From the NCBI GenBank assembly GCA_003020965.1, contig PXRL01000009.1:142786-206785 (forward strand): a stretch of DNA of 64,000 nt, given 5' to 3'. The DNA is from Halobacteriales archaeon QS_4_69_225 (GTDB lineage Archaea > Halobacteriota > Halobacteria > Halobacteriales > Haloarculaceae). Positions 8,478 through 16,138 of the stretch are shown piece after piece (position 1 is the first letter of the stretch; each line of letters opens with the position of its first letter). Position numbers and translations under genes: made by a program. The notes under the pieces are model-generated. The model made no database searches. It worked only from the letters and a program-made list of their open reading frames with translations, and had not been told where the DNA came from.

Positions 8478-9781
8478 AGGTCGTACTGCGCCCGCACCGT
8501 CTCCGCGAGGCCGACGTCCTCGAGGGTGTCGGTCGGGACGAGCATCGACAGCTGGACGACGCCGGGCAGCCGGGCGATCTCGACGCCGCCGGTGAACGTA
8601 CAGCGCCCGCGGACCTCGCCTTCGGTCATGTCGAGCAGGCTGCCGGCCCGGTCGAAGGCATTTTCCGTCGCCTCGTTGATCGTCGCGCCGGAGCCGATCA
8701 CCTGGATTGGCGCGGCGTCGGCCAGCTCGACGTCGTGCTCGTCGGCGACCTCGCGGCCGGCGGCCCGCTCGGCGTCGGTGTACGGCTCCGCGACGTGCGG
8801 CAGGTCCTCCTCCCGCGGCAGCAGCAGCGGCCCGTCCAGCTCGAGGTCCTTGATCACCTCCACCTCGAGTTCGGTGCGGCCGCTGACGTCGGTCGTGTGC
8901 AGCGACAGCTCGCCGTCGCCCTGGTTGGCGTGGAGGTCGCCGACGTAGAGGCCGGCGCCCTCGACCCGGACCGGGCAGATCAGCGTCGCCCCCGGTCGGA
9001 CGTCGTTGGAGTCGAGGTGGCCGTCGGTCCGGGCCTCGAGGGCCGTCTCGTCTTCGAGCCCCCAGTCGTGGTCGGCGCCGACCAGGAACCCCCCGAAGTC
9101 GCCGGCGTTGTGCGAGTCGGGGAACTCCCGGGCCGGCGTCGTGCCGATGTTGCCGACGAACGGCTGCAGCCGGCCGAGCGTGCCGGGCATCTCGGCGGCA
9201 TCCGGCCCGTACAGCAGGATGGGGTGCTGCCGGGACTCCTCCGGTAGCCGCATCGCCTCGTCGGCGTCGGCCGCCAGCCGCTCGGCGCCGTCGGGGCCGA
9301 CGGTCACGCCGACGGTGCGGTCGTCGTCGAAGGCGACGGTGTAGCCGAACTCGAAGCCGAACGACGAGGCGTTGGCGCCGCAGTCGGCACACCGGATCGC
9401 CTCCTCGCCGGTGCCGTCGACGACGCTGTCGGGCCACTCGATGCCGCACTCCGGACAGACGTGGTCGACGAACGGGTCGTCGCCGAAGGCCTCCTCCCGC
9501 TCGGCCATGCTGCCGGTGGTGGTGGCGACGCTCGTCACCGCCACGTCCCTGATACGGACGACGAGCGCGTCGCCCGGCTCGGCGTTCTCGACGCGGATGG
9601 GCCGTGTCACCTCGTGGCCGCCGCGGAACCCCGGGGTGATCATCGGGCCCCAGCAGGCCGGCGGCGTGTGCGTCCGGACGGTGCCGCCGTCGGCGACCGT
9701 GCCGGCCCACTCCTGGCCCGGGCCGACCAGCCCGAGCGTGAACGCATCGACGTCGAGTTCCTCGCGTACCTGTTGTGACAT
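8474..9781 (-). CDS. acetamidase/formamidase family amidohydrolase
   Basis: Hydrolyses a short amide (formamide or acetamide in characterised relatives) to ammonia and the acid; cytosolic, 435 residues. Family features are the N-terminal VGPGQEWAGTVADGG stretch, HTPPACWGPM, EPGDALVV, the GNIGTTPAREF region and DVRPGATLICPV. Residues about 105-135 contain two Cys pairs (CPEC and CADC) that look like a zinc ribbon set into the fold. The start at 9781 (MSQQVREEL) fits the family; a second in-frame start lies 21 bases upstream. Single gene, no visible amide transporter nearby. Confidence 0.88.
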   Translation of the reverse strand: MSQQVREELDVDAFTLGLVGPGQEWAGTVADGGTVRTHTPPACWGPMITPGFRGGHEVTRPIRVENAEPGDALVVRIRDVAVTSVATTTGSMAEREEAFGDDPFVDHVCPECGIEWPDSVVDGTGEEAIRCADCGANASSFGFEFGYTVAFDDDRTVGVTVGPDGAERLAADADEAMRLPEESRQHPILLYGPDAAEMPGTLGRLQPFVGNIGTTPAREFPDSHNAGDFGGFLVGADHDWGLEDETALEARTDGHLDSNDVRPGATLICPVRVEGAGLYVGDLHANQGDGELSLHTTDVSGRTELEVEVIKDLELDGPLLLPREEDLPHVAEPYTDAERAAGREVADEHDVELADAAPIQVIGSGATINEATENAFDRAGSLLDMTEGEVRGRCTFTGGVEIARLPGVVQLSMLVPTDTLEDVGLAETVRAQYDL

Positions 9782-9877
9782 GCGTCCGCGAACACGGGAC
9801 ACGACGACATAAATTATCGCGGCCGTTTCGGGCCGTTTCCGGTGGCCGCCGCCGCGTCGCTCGGCGGTCGTCGCCGT

Positions 9878-10024
9878 TCAGTCGCCGCGCCGTGCGAGCA
9901 CGATTCCGGCGACGAAGCCGACGACCGCCAGCGCGAAACAGCCGAGCCTGACGACCCCGTTCGTCAGGACGCCGGCACCTGCCAGCCCGGTCGCCGCGAG
10001 GTGGAAGGTTGCAGTCTCCTTCAC
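9878..10024 (-). CDS. small hypothetical membrane protein
   Basis: A 48-residue candidate with a GTG start (VKETATFHL) and one or two hydrophobic segments (GLAGAGVLTNGVV and FALAVVGFVAGIVLA), ending in RRGD. Third positions are mostly G/C. The same frame continues upstream to 10228, but that part is Arg-rich and unlikely to be translated. Not assigned to a family. It lies downstream of the second acetone carboxylase alpha gene, same strand, about 240 bases away. Confidence 0.4.
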   Translation of the reverse strand: MKETATFHLAATGLAGAGVLTNGVVRLGCFALAVVGFVAGIVLARRGD

Positions 10025-10265
10025 GTCGGGACCCCGGGCCCGGTCGTCGAAAAGCGGCCCGGTACCGGTCACGCCGTCACCGAGGTTCTCCGGCTCGCCG
10101 CGTGGTCCATCTGCCGCCAGCCCGTCCGGTGCCGCCGTCCGTCTCCGTCGGCGCGGCCGGCGACGTCCCCTCGGACGGTACGGAGGTCGTCGACGTTCCG
10201 TCGCCGAACCTGCAAGACGGCCGTCCACGACGGCAGCGCACCGGCGCCGCCGACTATCGTGTCAG

Positions 10266-12782
10266 TTAATCGTCGTCGGCCGCCCGCTCCGCGTCGAGAA
10301 ACGTCGAAGACGGGTCCGAGAGGTCCCGTAGCGAGCGCCCCGCCGTCCACGTATACGGCACGTACGGCTCGTCGTCCACGTCGAGCCACGTCCTGTGTCT
10401 CCGTGTGAATGTGTCCCACATCGGTCGAAGCCCCGAGTCGAACCGATTGTCGAGGGACTGCTGGGACGTCTCGCTCAGGTCGAACGTGAACGCATCGGAC
10501 AGGTCCCAGAAGTCGCGGTAGAACTCGGCGAATTTCGGGCTCATCCGCATGCTGCTCTCGTAGGTCTTCTTGACGTCGTCGATGAGATTCTCCTCATTTC
10601 GGATGCGGTCGCGCTGCTCTTCGTACCACTCCGAGACCGGCTGAGCCTTCTCGGCACGTTCCTCCATTCGCTCTTCGCGCAGTCGGTCGGTCGCCGCTTC
10701 GTCGACCTCCCATTCGCCGTGGGAGGCGGAGTTGTGCTCCGTCTCGTCGCTGACCCTTTCCACGACGACAGCGTAGGCGTCGCTGGCGTGACGCGGGAGC
10801 ACGTACCCGTCGTGGATGTCTTCGACGACCTGCTCCGGGTCGCGTTCGAGCGGGTCGCCGAGTCCCGATCCGCCGCGGAGGTAGTTCAGGTACATGTCGT
10901 AGTCGTCGAACTGCTTCGGCGTGCTGATGCCTTCGGGTCGACGGGTGATCTCGCCGTCGATCTTGGACTCGAACGCTCCGCTTTCCGGATCGAGGTCGTG
11001 CTGTGGATAGTCCTCGTGGTTCTCGAAGCGCTCTTCGAGGTCCGTATCCCGAGCGTTCAGGATGTATCCCGACGCGGCGGGATACCCGCCGAAGAGCCCA
11101 CTATCGCTGGTCATGTAACCGTTGCCCATCTCGTAGAGCAACCAGCGGCTCACGTCCTTGACCGTCCGCATCGACTCGAAGCCGGCGCCGCCAGCACGAC
11201 GGCCGGGACCGCCGGTGTTGGGCTTGACGGCCCGGCCCAGAAACGGCAACGGTTCTACCTGCTCCCACGCCTCGGCGTCGCCCATGTCTCCCTCCGGGTT
11301 CCAGATCGCGGATGCATGGGGCTCGCCGTCCTCGACGTACCGGGCACCGACACCCTCGCACGCTGCCTCGAACGAATTGACCGCATGGAGCTTGTCGAAC
11401 TGGTCGATCCCACCGCCCTGGAGCCAGTTCGAGGTGTTCGCGTTGCCGGCGTTGATTTCCTCCCAGAAGCCACGAGCGAAGTAGCCTCGAGAGAGGTGCT
11501 GCCACAGCGGCGCCCACGCAGAGACCAAGAAATGCCAGGCGTAGGCGTGGGCCGTTTCGGTGTTCTGTGTGTTCGCCCACGATCCGACCGGCAGATGAAA
11601 GTCACAAGCGTAGTACGCGCCGTCATTGACCAACTCGTTCGGAATCACGGTCTGCGTGAGCATCACCCAGATGCCGCCCTGAATCGCCGCCGGCGTACAG
11701 TTGTACGGATGCCAGCCCCACTTGTTTGCGCCCTCGAAGGAAATCTGGAACGAGCCGTTCTCCCGGACGTGCAGCTCCGAGGGCGCGTGCATGATGTGGT
11801 TTTCGTTCGCGTACTCCCGGGTGACGTTTTCCTGACCCTCGTAGAGCGCGTCGACGAACGAGACCCCACGATACGTTCCGGGCAGCATCGTCCGTCTGAT
11901 GCGGTTCCGGAACCCACGGCGGCCGTCTTCGACGGCTTCCCGCGAGAGGCGTTTGAACGTCTCGATTCCGGTTCGCTCGATCAGTTCCGTGACCGAATCC
12001 CGAATCATCAGACAGCCGGTGATTCGGGTCCGCTCGTCGAGCTTCAAGAACTTCGGCGTCCGCGTTTTGGCCGGATACTCCTTTTTCCAGGAGTTGTACA
12101 ACTCGAAGTCCTCGCCGATCTTCCGGGCGGTGTAGTACGCCCCGTCGCCGAAGCGCGAGGCCTGAGAGACGTTCATGCTGCCCGGGCCGATCGCCCCGGC
12201 GTCGATGACGTGGTTGACGCCGCCGGCCCAGGCGACGAGTTCGCCCTCGTGGAAGATCGGAACGAGCGTCATCAGATCACACGGATGGACGTCACCGACG
12301 TGCGGATCGTTGTTGATGAAGATGTCCCCGGGCTCGATTCCGGGGCTTTCCTCGTAGTCGTGATTGATCATGTACTTGATCGCCTCGCTCATCGTATGAA
12401 CGTGGACGATGATCCCGGTCGAGACGGCGATCGAGTCGCCCTCCGGCGTGAACAGGCCGTAGCAGAGTTCGCCTTCCTGCTCGACGATCGGGGTCGCCGA
12501 GACTTCCTTCGAGATCTCGCGGGCGGTCACCAGATCGCCTCGGAGGCGCGAGTACAGTTGCTCGTATCGGATCGGGTCCTCGGTTTTCAACGACAACTCC
12601 GACAGCCCGGCGTAGTGTCCCGTCGCCTCGGTTTTGTCCTCCAGTTCGGCCAACTGCTCGCGCAGCGTCCGCCCGTCCCAGCCGATACCCTCGTTTCGGC
12701 GCCGTTTTTTCCGGACGAGTTCCTGTTCTCGTTTCGCTTCCGACCGCCGCTTTTCGGCTTTGCTCTTGTCGGTCTGACTCAT
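10266..12782 (-). CDS. acetone carboxylase alpha subunit paralogue (HyuB-like)
   Basis: Second copy of the alpha (hydantoinase B-like) subunit of acetone carboxylase, 838 residues. It shares nearly every block with the copy at 16139-18661, including SPIVEQEGELCYG-like, HVHTMSEAIKYMINHDYEES, GNANTSNWLQGGG and AIWNPEGDMGDAE. N-terminal tails differ: this one has a long Lys/Arg-rich start. Acetone carboxylase turns acetone, bicarbonate and ATP into acetoacetate with a beta-alpha-gamma complex. This copy lacks its own beta and gamma genes and follows a UspA-like protein and a Bat-type regulator. It could form an alternative complex with the other operon's subunits, perhaps for a different ketone. 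The start is the ATG at 12782. Confidence 0.87.
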   Translation of the reverse strand: MSQTDKSKAEKRRSEAKREQELVRKKRRRNEGIGWDGRTLREQLAELEDKTEATGHYAGLSELSLKTEDPIRYEQLYSRLRGDLVTAREISKEVSATPIVEQEGELCYGLFTPEGDSIAVSTGIIVHVHTMSEAIKYMINHDYEESPGIEPGDIFINNDPHVGDVHPCDLMTLVPIFHEGELVAWAGGVNHVIDAGAIGPGSMNVSQASRFGDGAYYTARKIGEDFELYNSWKKEYPAKTRTPKFLKLDERTRITGCLMIRDSVTELIERTGIETFKRLSREAVEDGRRGFRNRIRRTMLPGTYRGVSFVDALYEGQENVTREYANENHIMHAPSELHVRENGSFQISFEGANKWGWHPYNCTPAAIQGGIWVMLTQTVIPNELVNDGAYYACDFHLPVGSWANTQNTETAHAYAWHFLVSAWAPLWQHLSRGYFARGFWEEINAGNANTSNWLQGGGIDQFDKLHAVNSFEAACEGVGARYVEDGEPHASAIWNPEGDMGDAEAWEQVEPLPFLGRAVKPNTGGPGRRAGGAGFESMRTVKDVSRWLLYEMGNGYMTSDSGLFGGYPAASGYILNARDTDLEERFENHEDYPQHDLDPESGAFESKIDGEITRRPEGISTPKQFDDYDMYLNYLRGGSGLGDPLERDPEQVVEDIHDGYVLPRHASDAYAVVVERVSDETEHNSASHGEWEVDEAATDRLREERMEERAEKAQPVSEWYEEQRDRIRNEENLIDDVKKTYESSMRMSPKFAEFYRDFWDLSDAFTFDLSETSQQSLDNRFDSGLRPMWDTFTRRHRTWLDVDDEPYVPYTWTAGRSLRDLSDPSSTFLDAERAADDD

Positions 12783-12834
12783 GTGTTACCCCGTCGATCG
12801 TCGAGCCGGCTGCGTTGCCGCTCACAGCTGTTCA

Positions 12835-13239
12835 TTACTCTTCCCCCTCGTAGCTGAGGTTCTCCAGGATGATGGTGTCCTCCCCGACGACCAAATCTCC
12901 CGAGACGTGGTCGTGGAGGACGATCGACTGTGTCAGGTCGTCGATTCGTGCCTTTCCGGTCAGCGTCCGTTCGAAGATCCCGATGCAGATCCGATCCGCT
13001 CCGACCTCGACCGCGAAGTCGACGACGTCGGACACCTCGTACCCCTCGGGGAGGCAGTCGATCGTGTACTCGACGTCGTATTCGACCATCGGACTTATCT
13101 CCTGAATCAGCGGTCCGAGACAGCGTACGGTCGGCAGCCGAAGAAAATAGACCGTCTCTCCCGGCGTGACGACCGACCCGAGTGCTTCCCTGATGGAGGG
13201 ATGCTGGTCGACCGACTTGACGACGAGGATCATCGTCAT
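12835..13239 (-). CDS. UspA-like small protein
   Basis: A 134-residue protein with the outline of a universal stress protein: MILVVKSVD start, a central helix DVVDFAVEVGADRICIGIF, then GKARIDDLTQSIVLHDHVSGDLVV, equivalent to the C-terminal nucleotide-binding segment of UspA. The usual G-x2-G motif is not intact, so ATP binding is doubtful. Its ATG overlaps the TGA of the upstream regulator (ATGA), implying translational coupling, and the alpha paralogue starts 52 bases downstream. A role in sensing or stabilising the ketone carboxylase is possible but only inferred from context. Confidence 0.65.
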   Translation of the reverse strand: MTMILVVKSVDQHPSIREALGSVVTPGETVYFLRLPTVRCLGPLIQEISPMVEYDVEYTIDCLPEGYEVSDVVDFAVEVGADRICIGIFERTLTGKARIDDLTQSIVLHDHVSGDLVVGEDTIILENLSYEGEE

Positions 13240-13916
13240 CGTTGTGGTCCGAACAGCAGTTCACAGAAGTTGTGCTCGACCCGTCGGAGTCGCTCGCTCA
13301 GCGTCGAGCGGCTGATGTCCGACTCGTTCGCGATCTCCTCCGCCGTCACCTCCTGCGGGACTCTGAAGTACCCCATCTGGTAGGCCGTCTCCAGAACTTC
13401 GAGCTGCTTGTCGGACAGCTTGCCCGACATGTTCCGTTTGATCTTGTTTCCACCGAGCGGGAAGCCGATCGTCTCGGTCTGTGTCGTCCCGACCAACTCC
13501 AAGGAGCCGTGCTCGCTTTCGATCGTTCCTGCGACCTCCTTGAGATGGGTCCAGTCACGGACCGTCGCGACGACGTTGAGGTGAGCGTTCTGGCTGACGA
13601 TCCTGTGTGGAATCGCTTCGTTTTTCGTCAACAGGGCCAGCACGGACACCTCCGAGATGTCCGCGACGACGCTGAGATAGTACGTGTGCTGGTTCACCTC
13701 TGCCTTCGTCGTATCGACGACCTTCGTGTTCGGCAACTGGCCTGCGATCACGTCCTCCGAAATATCGTCGTCGAACTGTACTGTCAGAAAAAGAAAAATC
13801 CGTTCGCCCGTCGCCGGGAGTGCGTTGTCGACCTCGATACTCCGGATCTGCTCTTCCAGATCGAACAGCTTCGAGGAGATACCGGCCGGCCGTATCTGGA
13901 ATTCGATTCTGAGCAT
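13236..13916 (-). CDS. Bat-type HTH_10 transcriptional regulator
   Basis: Transcription factor of the bacterio-opsin-activator type, 226 residues. The C-terminal domain, LSDKQLEVLETAYQMGYFRVP followed by TAEEIANESDISRSTLSERLRRVEHN, is the typical HTH_10 DNA-binding module. The N-terminal two thirds (MLRIEFQIRPAG to about residue 160) resemble the ligand-sensing half of this family. The ATG at 13916 is preferred because the 35 residues upstream of it are Arg-rich and atypical. It is the first gene of a three-gene unit with the UspA-like gene and the alpha paralogue, so it probably controls this unit, the acx operon or both. Confidence 0.85.
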   Translation of the reverse strand: MLRIEFQIRPAGISSKLFDLEEQIRSIEVDNALPATGERIFLFLTVQFDDDISEDVIAGQLPNTKVVDTTKAEVNQHTYYLSVVADISEVSVLALLTKNEAIPHRIVSQNAHLNVVATVRDWTHLKEVAGTIESEHGSLELVGTTQTETIGFPLGGNKIKRNMSGKLSDKQLEVLETAYQMGYFRVPQEVTAEEIANESDISRSTLSERLRRVEHNFCELLFGPQR

Positions 13917-14283
13917 CCGTCTGAGGCGTCGGTGTGTATTGCTCCCTACGGTCGGCTGTCTCGCCGCCTGGCATCCGTCCCGCAAGCGTATAGTTTCCGG
14001 ACTGATCTCGGGCGACCGCAACGGTTGAGCTATCGATCTGAAGACAGGTGTCGGTAGTCCATGGCGGATATCAAGATAACGATTACCACGAAACCCGTTG
14101 GCATATGTTGTATTTTTATATCACCGACACGCTCGGCACGAATCGCCGTCCCCGTCGCACGTTCGACGAGGTCGACCGAACCCCGTCTGCCGCCCGCCGT
14201 TCGAAGAAGGCGACGGGGGTCCCGCTGCCCCGTCACGATCCTCGGAATAACACGGTGGGAAACCTTCCCCGGGAAGCACCGAA
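13917..14283. other. gene-free intergenic stretch between divergent units
   Basis: No supported gene. It contains an AT-rich patch near 14105-14120 (GTATTTTTATATC) that could serve as a TATA element for the leftward regulator operon. The rest shows nothing I recognise. Confidence 0.4.
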
Positions 14284-14300
14284 GCGTTTGTATACAACGC
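14284..14300. promoter_or_regulatory. palindromic operator/TATA of the UPF0175-PIN cassette
   Basis: GCGTTTGTATACAACGC is a near-perfect palindrome (one extra base on the left arm) around GTATAC. It lies about 25 bases before the ATG at 14317, where a haloarchaeal TATA box for a leaderless transcript is expected. An antitoxin binding here would autoregulate the cassette. Confidence 0.5.
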
Positions 14301-14316
14301 ACACGAAGTAAACGGC

Positions 14317-14607
14317 ATGGGGACGATCTCGGCTCGTGTGCCCGACGAGTTGGAAGCCGAACTCGAGGCGTATCTCGAAGACGAAAAGCTCGACCGGAGC
14401 ACGGCCGTTCGGAAACTCCTCTCGGAGGGCCTCGAAGAGTGGCGTCGCGAACGGGCACTCGATCGGCTCGCGGCGGGCACCGTCACGTTCGGCAAGGCGG
14501 CCGAACTGGCGGGGATGTCCGTCTGGGACTTCGCACGGCTCGCCAGGGAACGTGATGTCACGTGGGTGGCGGACGATCATCTCGATGCGGATCTCGAAGC
14601 GCTGTGA
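14317..14607 (+). CDS. UPF0175 family antitoxin-like protein
   Basis: A 96-residue DNA-binding protein with an N-terminal ribbon-helix-helix-like part (MGTISARVPDELEAELEAYL to about 50) and the UPF0175 C-terminal segment (TVTFGKAAELAGMSVWDFARLARE). UPF0175 proteins commonly pair with a PIN nuclease as antitoxin. The stop TGA is followed directly by the ATG of the PIN gene, so the two are co-translated. The transcript is probably leaderless, from the palindromic TATA region just upstream. Confidence 0.85.
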   Translation: MGTISARVPDELEAELEAYLEDEKLDRSTAVRKLLSEGLEEWRRERALDRLAAGTVTFGKAAELAGMSVWDFARLARERDVTWVADDHLDADLEAL

Positions 14608-15120
14608 ATGTGGGTCTTCGACGCCACGCCGCTCATCTACCTCGCGAAAGTCGATCGGCTCGCGCTCGTCCGGCAGCTCGACGTGTCGTGTGTGATCCCC
14701 GAGCGCGTCTACGAGGAGGTCGTCGAAACCGGGCTCGAGCAGGGATACCCGGACGCCCGTCGCATCGAGCGCGGCGTCGACGCCGATGGGTTCATCATCG
14801 AGTCGGTCGAGACCGCTCCGCTGCTGTCCCGTCTTCGAGAGAATAATGACCTCAGCGACGCCGATGTCGCTGTTCTCGCCTTCGCGGACGCCCACGACGG
14901 CGTGGCTGTGATGGATGAGACGTACGGCCGCGACGTTGCAGCGGCCGAGGGAATCACGACCCGGGGGACGGCGTATCTCGTGCTGAAACTCGCCAGCGAG
15001 GGCACGATCGGTGTCGACGAGGCTCGATCCGTGATCGACGCGATGGTCGACGAGGGCTGGTACTGTGCCCCCGACGTCTACGCGAAGATCGTCCAGGAAC
15101 TCGACTCGATGACGGACTGA
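14608..15120 (+). CDS. PIN-domain toxin (DUF3368-like)
   Basis: Probable RNase of the VapC/PIN superfamily, 170 residues. It begins MWVFDATPLIYLAKVDRL, with Asp5 as first metal ligand; acidic residues follow in ERVYEEVVE, LSDADVAVLAFAD and AVMDETYGR, the usual PIN spacing. The C-terminal 50 residues (GTAYLVLKLASEGTIGVDEAR) match the DUF3368 branch. It starts at the base after the antitoxin stop. Target RNA unknown. Confidence 0.85.
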   Translation: MWVFDATPLIYLAKVDRLALVRQLDVSCVIPERVYEEVVETGLEQGYPDARRIERGVDADGFIIESVETAPLLSRLRENNDLSDADVAVLAFADAHDGVAVMDETYGRDVAAAEGITTRGTAYLVLKLASEGTIGVDEARSVIDAMVDEGWYCAPDVYAKIVQELDSMTD

Positions 15121-15183
15121 CGTGGCCCCGTCGACAAGGAAGGACGCTCCGTGTTGGAGGGTGCATCTCCCCGTCGGTCATAC

Positions 15184-15560
15184 GTGTCGTAGAACGATTT
15201 TCGGTATCCCACCGAGGACGATACATAGAAAGTGTATGTGTCGGGTCGTGGTGGTGACGACTGACTTGAGGTAAGGACCTCGAAAGCCCTCGCGGCGCTC
15301 GGGGCGCCACGACTCGCTGCGCGCTTCGCTCACTGCGTTCGCTGCAGTGCTTGCGTCGCCGGGGCACCGCCGAGCGCCGCTCGCCCTTTCAGTCCGCCAG
15401 GGACAGCCTACCGGGAGGCCGATTTCCTGGTGGACTGAAAGGGCGAGGCCGGGTCCGGGAAGCACGGCGACGCAAGCACCGCAACGGAGTGAGGAGCGCA
15501 GCGAGCCGCGCGACCGGAGCTGGCCGAGGGCTTTCGCTGCTCGTCGTTCCGATTCGAGGA
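15184..15560. mobile_element. MITE-like element, copy 2 (inverted, right end degraded)
   Basis: Matches copy 1 (2498-2896) on the opposite strand. Its left end GTGTCGTAGAAC equals the right terminus of copy 1 with one change, and the internal pair of CCCTTTCAGTCC arms is at about 15387-15450. Homology runs through the GCAAGCACCGCAACG segment to about 15505; beyond that the second terminal repeat is no longer recognisable, so the right boundary is approximate. It fills the gap between the PIN toxin and the acetone carboxylase gamma gene. Confidence 0.62.
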
Positions 15561-15607
15561 CTGCGACCTCGTCGTCGGAGTCCTCGCTTTTCAGCGCGGG
15601 GAGGACG

Positions 15608-16123
15608 TCAAGCGGACTGTCCCTCCGGCGCTGGAATCGGCTCGTCGATCCACTCTTCGTAGAACGTCTCGATGTCCGGCTCGAACTCGTGGACGAGCGG
15701 GTAGCCGGGCATGACGTTCGTCACCTCGAGCAGCGTCTTACAGCCCGGACAGAAGAACTCTCGTAGCTCCATGTACTCCGGATGTGGATGCATGTCCTCG
15801 GGGTATATCTCGAGATACTCCTCCTCGGAATCACGGACGTTGATCAGTGCGTCCGTCTTCCAGTTTTCGTCGTGTTCACAGAACTCGTGTCCGCAGTCAC
15901 ACTTGATCACCCACCGGGTGTCGGACTTCGCGACCACGTAGAGGTGATCCGCGTACGGGATGATTATCGGGTCGTCCCAGTCGACGCGGTCCTGCAGGAC
16001 GTCACGAACCTTCTGGAACCGGTCCGCGTCCTTGAAGTCGCTCATCATGTTGTGCAGCTGATTCCACTCCAGGTTGTCGTCGACGAGATCCTCGATGTGT
16101 TCGCGTGGGTATGATTCTGGCAT
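15608..16123 (-). CDS. acxC: acetone carboxylase gamma subunit
   Basis: Small subunit of acetone carboxylase, 171 residues. It aligns along its length with known gamma subunits: a start in LVDDNLEWNQLHNMM, RVDWDDPIIIPYADHLYVV, KCDCGHEFCEHDENWK, FFCPGCKTLLEV, and DIETFYEEWIDEP near the end. The C-x-C-x4-C and C-x2-C groups suggest a bound metal, as in the gamma subunit of the bacterial enzyme. It is the last gene of the beta-alpha-gamma operon, 15 bases after the alpha stop. A MITE-like element abuts its 3' end. Confidence 0.9.
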   Translation of the reverse strand: MPESYPREHIEDLVDDNLEWNQLHNMMSDFKDADRFQKVRDVLQDRVDWDDPIIIPYADHLYVVAKSDTRWVIKCDCGHEFCEHDENWKTDALINVRDSEEEYLEIYPEDMHPHPEYMELREFFCPGCKTLLEVTNVMPGYPLVHEFEPDIETFYEEWIDEPIPAPEGQSA

Positions 16124-16138
16124 GTCCGATCACCTCTG

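Noticed and set aside
10395-12857. 820-codon plus-strand frame opposite the alpha paralogue
   Set aside because: The minus strand encodes a clear acetone carboxylase alpha subunit; the antisense frame has no family features, and an equivalent shadow lies opposite the other alpha copy.
13917-14283. Plus-strand frame at 14061 starting MADIKITITTK
   Set aside because: Turns into Arg/Thr/Pro-rich sequence and overlaps the antitoxin gene in another frame.
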